NCBI RefSeq assembly: GCF_000382305.1
Contig: NZ_KB908019.1
Location: 124,001 to 188,000 of the forward strand
Reading direction: 5' to 3'
DNA length: 64,000 nt
DNA from: Vitreoscilla stercoraria DSM 513
GTDB taxonomy: Bacteria; Pseudomonadota; Gammaproteobacteria; Burkholderiales; Neisseriaceae
Below the pieces are notes generated by a model, which was not told the origin of the DNA, searched no databases, and saw only the letters and a program-made list of their open reading frames with translations. Position numbers and translations under genes: made by a program. Below, in pieces: positions 61,229-64,000 of the stretch (the stretch's first letter is position 1; each line of letters starts with the position of its first letter).

Positions 61229-61250
61229 TTAAACTGAGTATTCGGTTTTT

Positions 61251-61282
61251 AAAGCGTCCTGTAAACATTTACAGGACGCTTT
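61251..61282. terminator. DUS inverted pair between slyD and kynR
   Basis: Perfect 15-bp arms AAAGCGTCCTGTAAA and complement with loop CA, followed by TTTTT, between convergent genes. Confidence 0.9.
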
Positions 61283-61297
61283 TTTATGTCTGACAAA

Positions 61298-61774
61298 TCA
61301 TTTGATTTTCTTGTGTCGCAATGGCAATAAACGCCCATTGCGCTTCAAACTCATCATGACCATATTCGATTGTATGTCCCGCACACCTTTGATTTGATTC
61401 AAGGTATGGACAATGAATTCTGAAAAATGCTCAAAGTCTTGCGTGCGAATGTGCAGCAAATAGTTTGAGCCACCTGTAATCACATACGCATCAGAAATCT
61501 CGTCTAATTGTTCGATGGTATCTTGGAAAGATTGATGCCAATCGTCTGCACCTTGATCGATGCGCACTTGTACAAAAGCTTCAACGGTATAGCCTAATTT
61601 TTTCGCATTGAGCAAAGCATGGTAGCCCTGAATGTAGCCTGCTTGCTCCAAGGTCTTGACGCGGCGCAAACAAGCGGAAGGCGATAAAGCAACCATGTCG
61701 GCCAAATCTTGATTGCTGAGTCTGCCATTGGTTTGCAAGTGGCGAAGGATTTTAAAGTCAGTTTGGTCTAACAT
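61298..61774 (-). CDS. kynR: Lrp/AsnC-family regulator, probably of kynurenine degradation
   Basis: A 158-residue Lrp-type regulator: the N-terminal HTH LDQTDFKILRHLQTNGRLSNQDLADMV (in pieces), LSPSACLRRVKTLEQAGYI, and an RAM ligand domain with VIRTQDFEHFSEFIV. The start at 61774 follows AGGAG by 6 bp. Divergent from kynA across 167 bp, the arrangement of KynR in Pseudomonas, which activates the kyn genes in response to kynurenine. Confidence 0.8.
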   Translation of the reverse strand: MLDQTDFKILRHLQTNGRLSNQDLADMVALSPSACLRRVKTLEQAGYIQGYHALLNAKKLGYTVEAFVQVRIDQGADDWHQSFQDTIEQLDEISDAYVITGGSNYLLHIRTQDFEHFSEFIVHTLNQIKGVRDIQSNMVMMSLKRNGRLLPLRHKKIK

Positions 61775-61941
61775 CATTACTCCTGCGAAAAATAAGCTAT
61801 TAATTAGAATATTATTTGAAAATACTATTTTCCATGTCATATATATGCAATATTCTGCATGAAGGCTTATGCTACACTGATTTATGATTTTGTAGTAAAA
61901 AATAAAAATTTTCTAAGTGAATTTAATATCTTATTGAGATT

Positions 61942-62988
61942 ATGATGAAAAATGAACGCCCGCCTGTTTATTATGCAGAATACTTGCAATTAGAGAAAAT
62001 ACTCAATGCTCAAGCACCTGAAAGCGTCAAAGAGGGTGTGCGTGCTGATGATGAAATGTTGTTCATCATTATCCACCAAACTTATGAGCTTTGGTTTAAG
62101 CAAATATTGCATGAAATCAACATTGTGCGTGATATTTTTGCGCAGCCCAATGTGTCTGATAATGCGCCTGATGTTTACAATGCAGTGAGTCGTTTAAAAC
62201 GGGTGTGTGAGATTTTAGAAGTATTGGTCAAGCAAATTTCAGTTTTAGAAACCATGACGGCATTGGATTTTTTGGATTTTCGCGATTTTCTGCGTCCAGC
62301 TTCGGGTTTTCAAAGCATACAGTTCAAAATCATCGAAGCTTTATTGGGTTTGCAATATCAAAGCCGCCACGGCCAAGAATATTACTTGTCGCAATTGAGT
62401 GAAACAGACCGTTTGCGTGTACAAGCGGTAGAGAGTGAAACGTCATTATTGTCTTTGCTCAATGTTTGGTTAGAACGCATGCCTTTGGCCGAACATCACA
62501 ATGCATGGGCTACAAGCCATGAGAAAGATTGGGGTTTTTGGCAGCAGTTGCGTCATACGTATGCCAAAGATTTGTCTGAGGGTGAGCAAAACAATTTAGC
62601 GGTGTTTGATCAATTGTTTATGACGCAAGACACTTATCCGACAGAACGGCGTTTGAGCCAATTGGCGAGCAAAAATGCGTTGTTCATCATGATGTATCGT
62701 GACCATCCATTGTTGCAATTGCCGTATGAATTGCTCAATTTATTATTAGAAATCGATGAACAATTGTCTTTATGGCGCTATCGCCACATTCATATGGTTG
62801 GCCGCACGATAGGCAAGCGTGTCGGTACCGGTGGCAGCACAGGTGCAGGTTATTTGAAAGCCGCTGCTGAGAGCCACATGATATTCAAAGAAATTTCAGA
62901 GTTAACCTCATTTTTGATGCCAAGACACCAATTGCCACAACCGCCACAAGAAGTGGTGGCATGCATGTCTTTTGCATCGAGCCGTTGA
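61942..62988 (+). CDS. kynA: Tryptophan 2,3-dioxygenase
   Basis: Haem enzyme that opens the indole ring of tryptophan to N-formylkynurenine. HQTYELWFKQILHEI near residue 50 (catalytic Tyr and His region), FRDFLRPASGFQS, and the C-terminal RHIHMVGRTIGKRVGTGGSTGAGYLK are the family motifs. At 348 residues it is longer than the usual bacterial form of about 280-300. Start: two ATGs at 61942 and 61945, with a weak site. First gene of kynA-kynU. Confidence 0.94.
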   Translation: MMKNERPPVYYAEYLQLEKILNAQAPESVKEGVRADDEMLFIIIHQTYELWFKQILHEINIVRDIFAQPNVSDNAPDVYNAVSRLKRVCEILEVLVKQISVLETMTALDFLDFRDFLRPASGFQSIQFKIIEALLGLQYQSRHGQEYYLSQLSETDRLRVQAVESETSLLSLLNVWLERMPLAEHHNAWATSHEKDWGFWQQLRHTYAKDLSEGEQNNLAVFDQLFMTQDTYPTERRLSQLASKNALFIMMYRDHPLLQLPYELLNLLLEIDEQLSLWRYRHIHMVGRTIGKRVGTGGSTGAGYLKAAAESHMIFKEISELTSFLMPRHQLPQPPQEVVACMSFASSR

Positions 62989-63035
62989 AAATTGATTTAA
63001 ACCACACATTCCATTGAGAAATAGAGGAAAAAAGT

Positions 63036-64000
63036 ATGTTGACATTAGAATACTGCCGCGAGTTGGACGAAAAAGACGTTTTGGCGGCGATGAAATCTGA
63101 ATTTGCTTTGCCGAACAACACCATTTATTTGGATGGCAATTCGCTAGGTGTGCGCCCACATGCTGCTTTAGAGCGTGTTAACCACATTGTGCGCCAAGAG
63201 TGGGAACAAGATTTAATTGGCAGCTGGAACACGCATGGTTGGTGGGAGCTGCCTTTGCACATTGGTAACAAAGTGGCGCAATTGGTGGGTGCGAAAGCGG
63301 GTGAAGTGGCTGTGACCGATACTACCAGCTCTAACTTATTCAAAGTGTTGGCAACAGCTTTGAAAATTCAACAAGATGACAGCAAACGCAAAATCATTTT
63401 GGCTGAACGTGAGGCGTTTCCAACCGATTTGTACATCATTCAAGGCATGACAGCATGGTTAGAGCGTGGTTATGAGTTGCGCTTGATTGATGGCCCACAA
63501 GATTTACAGGACGCTTTGAGTGATGAAGTGGTGGCAGTGGTGTTGTCACATGTGAATTATCGCAGCGGTTATTTATGGCCTATGCAAGAAACCACCGCTC
63601 AAATTCATGCTCACGGTGCTTTGGTTATTTGGGATTTGTGTCATTCTATTGGTGCGGTCGAAATTGATTTGAATGGCAGCGATGCTGACTTTGCTATTGG
63701 TTGTACTTATAAATATTTGAATGGTGGCCCTGGTGCGCCTGCGATGGTGTGGGTGCCTGAAAAACACGTTAACCAAGTCGGTCAGCCTTTGTCTGGTTGG
63801 TGGGGACATGCTAAGCCATTTGATATGGCGACCGATTACACGCCTGCTCAAGGCATACGCCGTTATTTGAGTGGGACACAGCCAATCACTTCTTTGGCAT
63901 TGGTGGATTGTGGCGTGGATGTGTTCTTAAAAACACAGATGTCCCAAATCCGCAGCAAATCTTTGGCTTTGACCGATTTGTTCATTGCTTTGGTAGAGCA
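63036..64000 (+). CDS. kynU: Kynureninase, N-terminal 321 codons (cut by window edge)
   Basis: PLP enzyme that splits kynurenine to anthranilate and alanine. ATG at 63036, AGAGGAAA upstream. The visible part has YLDGNSLG near residue 30, the cofactor lysine at about 226 in GCTYKYLNGGPG, VLSHVNYRSG, and WDLCHSIGA with the PLP-binding Asp. It lies 47 bp after kynA. A DUS at 63505-63516 encodes LQDA. The missing C-terminal part should be about 100 residues. Confidence 0.95.
   Translation, partial: MLTLEYCRELDEKDVLAAMKSEFALPNNTIYLDGNSLGVRPHAALERVNHIVRQEWEQDLIGSWNTHGWWELPLHIGNKVAQLVGAKAGEVAVTDTTSSNLFKVLATALKIQQDDSKRKIILAEREAFPTDLYIIQGMTAWLERGYELRLIDGPQDLQDALSDEVVAVVLSHVNYRSGYLWPMQETTAQIHAHGALVIWDLCHSIGAVEIDLNGSDADFAIGCTYKYLNGGPGAPAMVWVPEKHVNQVGQPLSGWWGHAKPFDMATDYTPAQGIRRYLSGTQPITSLALVDCGVDVFLKTQMSQIRSKSLALTDLFIALVE
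63505..63516 (-). repeat. Intragenic DUS encoding LQDA
   Basis: Exact TACAGGACGCTT in kynU; coding strand gives Leu-Gln-Asp-Ala. Confidence 0.8.

Noticed and set aside
2142..63516. CRISPR array built from the frequent repeat
   Set aside because: Copies are kilobases apart, in both orientations and often inside genes, with no regular spacers and no cas genes.
1..64000. Insertion sequences or a complete prophage
   Set aside because: I found no transposase, integrase, terminase or structural phage gene among the frames examined; the only phage-like hint is the 46.75-47.08 kb segment.

Overview
The window reads as a chromosomal stretch of a betaproteobacterium of the family Neisseriaceae; I cannot name the genus. 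Base composition looks like the mid-40s percent GC by eye. The evidence is a short repeat, AAGCGTCCTGTA, scattered through the sequence with the density, placement and inverted pairing of a Neisseriaceae DNA uptake sequence (DUS), together with a type IV pilus retraction ATPase (pilU), a DUF3460 protein, and the gene orders surE-pcm-nlpD, pcnB-folK-dNK-panB-panC and divergent argO/argP. No transposase, rRNA operon, CRISPR array or complete prophage is visible.

Layout. 1-2.1 kb: surE-pcm-nlpD (nlpD runs off the left edge) and tRNA-Glu. 2.2-8.6 kb: an orphan GAF histidine kinase and a glycolate oxidase operon glcD-glcE-glcF-lipoprotein-glcG. 8.6-12.8 kb: a phosphoesterase, an HSL-type esterase and transketolase. 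12.9-14.2 kb: an AT-rich, frameshifted PD-(D/E)XK nuclease gene between two DUS-pair terminators. 14.2-20.4 kb: exported proteins of unknown role, a baeRF-family protein, a lipoprotein hydrolase and a candidate small RNA. 20.5-26.5 kb: FrnE-like oxidoreductase, deacetylase-family hydrolase, pilU and a ketone-body module (bdhA, scoB, scoA). 26.4-35.8 kb: a 42-residue small protein, nnrD, purK/purE, a CpoB-like protein, then pcnB-folK-dNK-panB-panC. 36-46.5 kb: ychF, small enzymes, tyrS, a YceI protein, an AI-2E family transporter, hda and a four-gene run ending in a DUF815 ATPase. 46.5-47.1 kb: a puzzling segment of nested small ORFs and perfect hairpins. 47-53.8 kb: argO/argP, a class V aminotransferase, two tandem PnuC-like transporters, glyA and a low-molecular-weight phosphatase. 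53.8-64 kb: three poorly known proteins, typA, a 2-hydroxyacid dehydrogenase, slyD, and the tryptophan-to-anthranilate module kynR/kynA-kynU, with kynU cut by the right edge.

How it fits together: mostly housekeeping and central metabolism (C2 acids and glyoxylate through GlcDEF, the class V aminotransferase, GlyA and a hydroxyacid reductase; ketone bodies; kynurenine; pantothenate; purine), with a few accessory genes. The most striking signal is the repeat. It occurs about 27 times as an exact 12-mer by my manual count, and about a dozen inverted pairs sit at gene ends where they can act as terminators. It differs from the Neisseria DUS and is closest to the Kingella-type AAGCAGCCTGCA. A second tier of sites carries one fixed substitution (AAGCGGCCTGTA). 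The best candidates for something undescribed are this dialect, a promoter-to-terminator structured RNA at about 19.93-20.07 kb, and the 46.75-47.08 kb segment.
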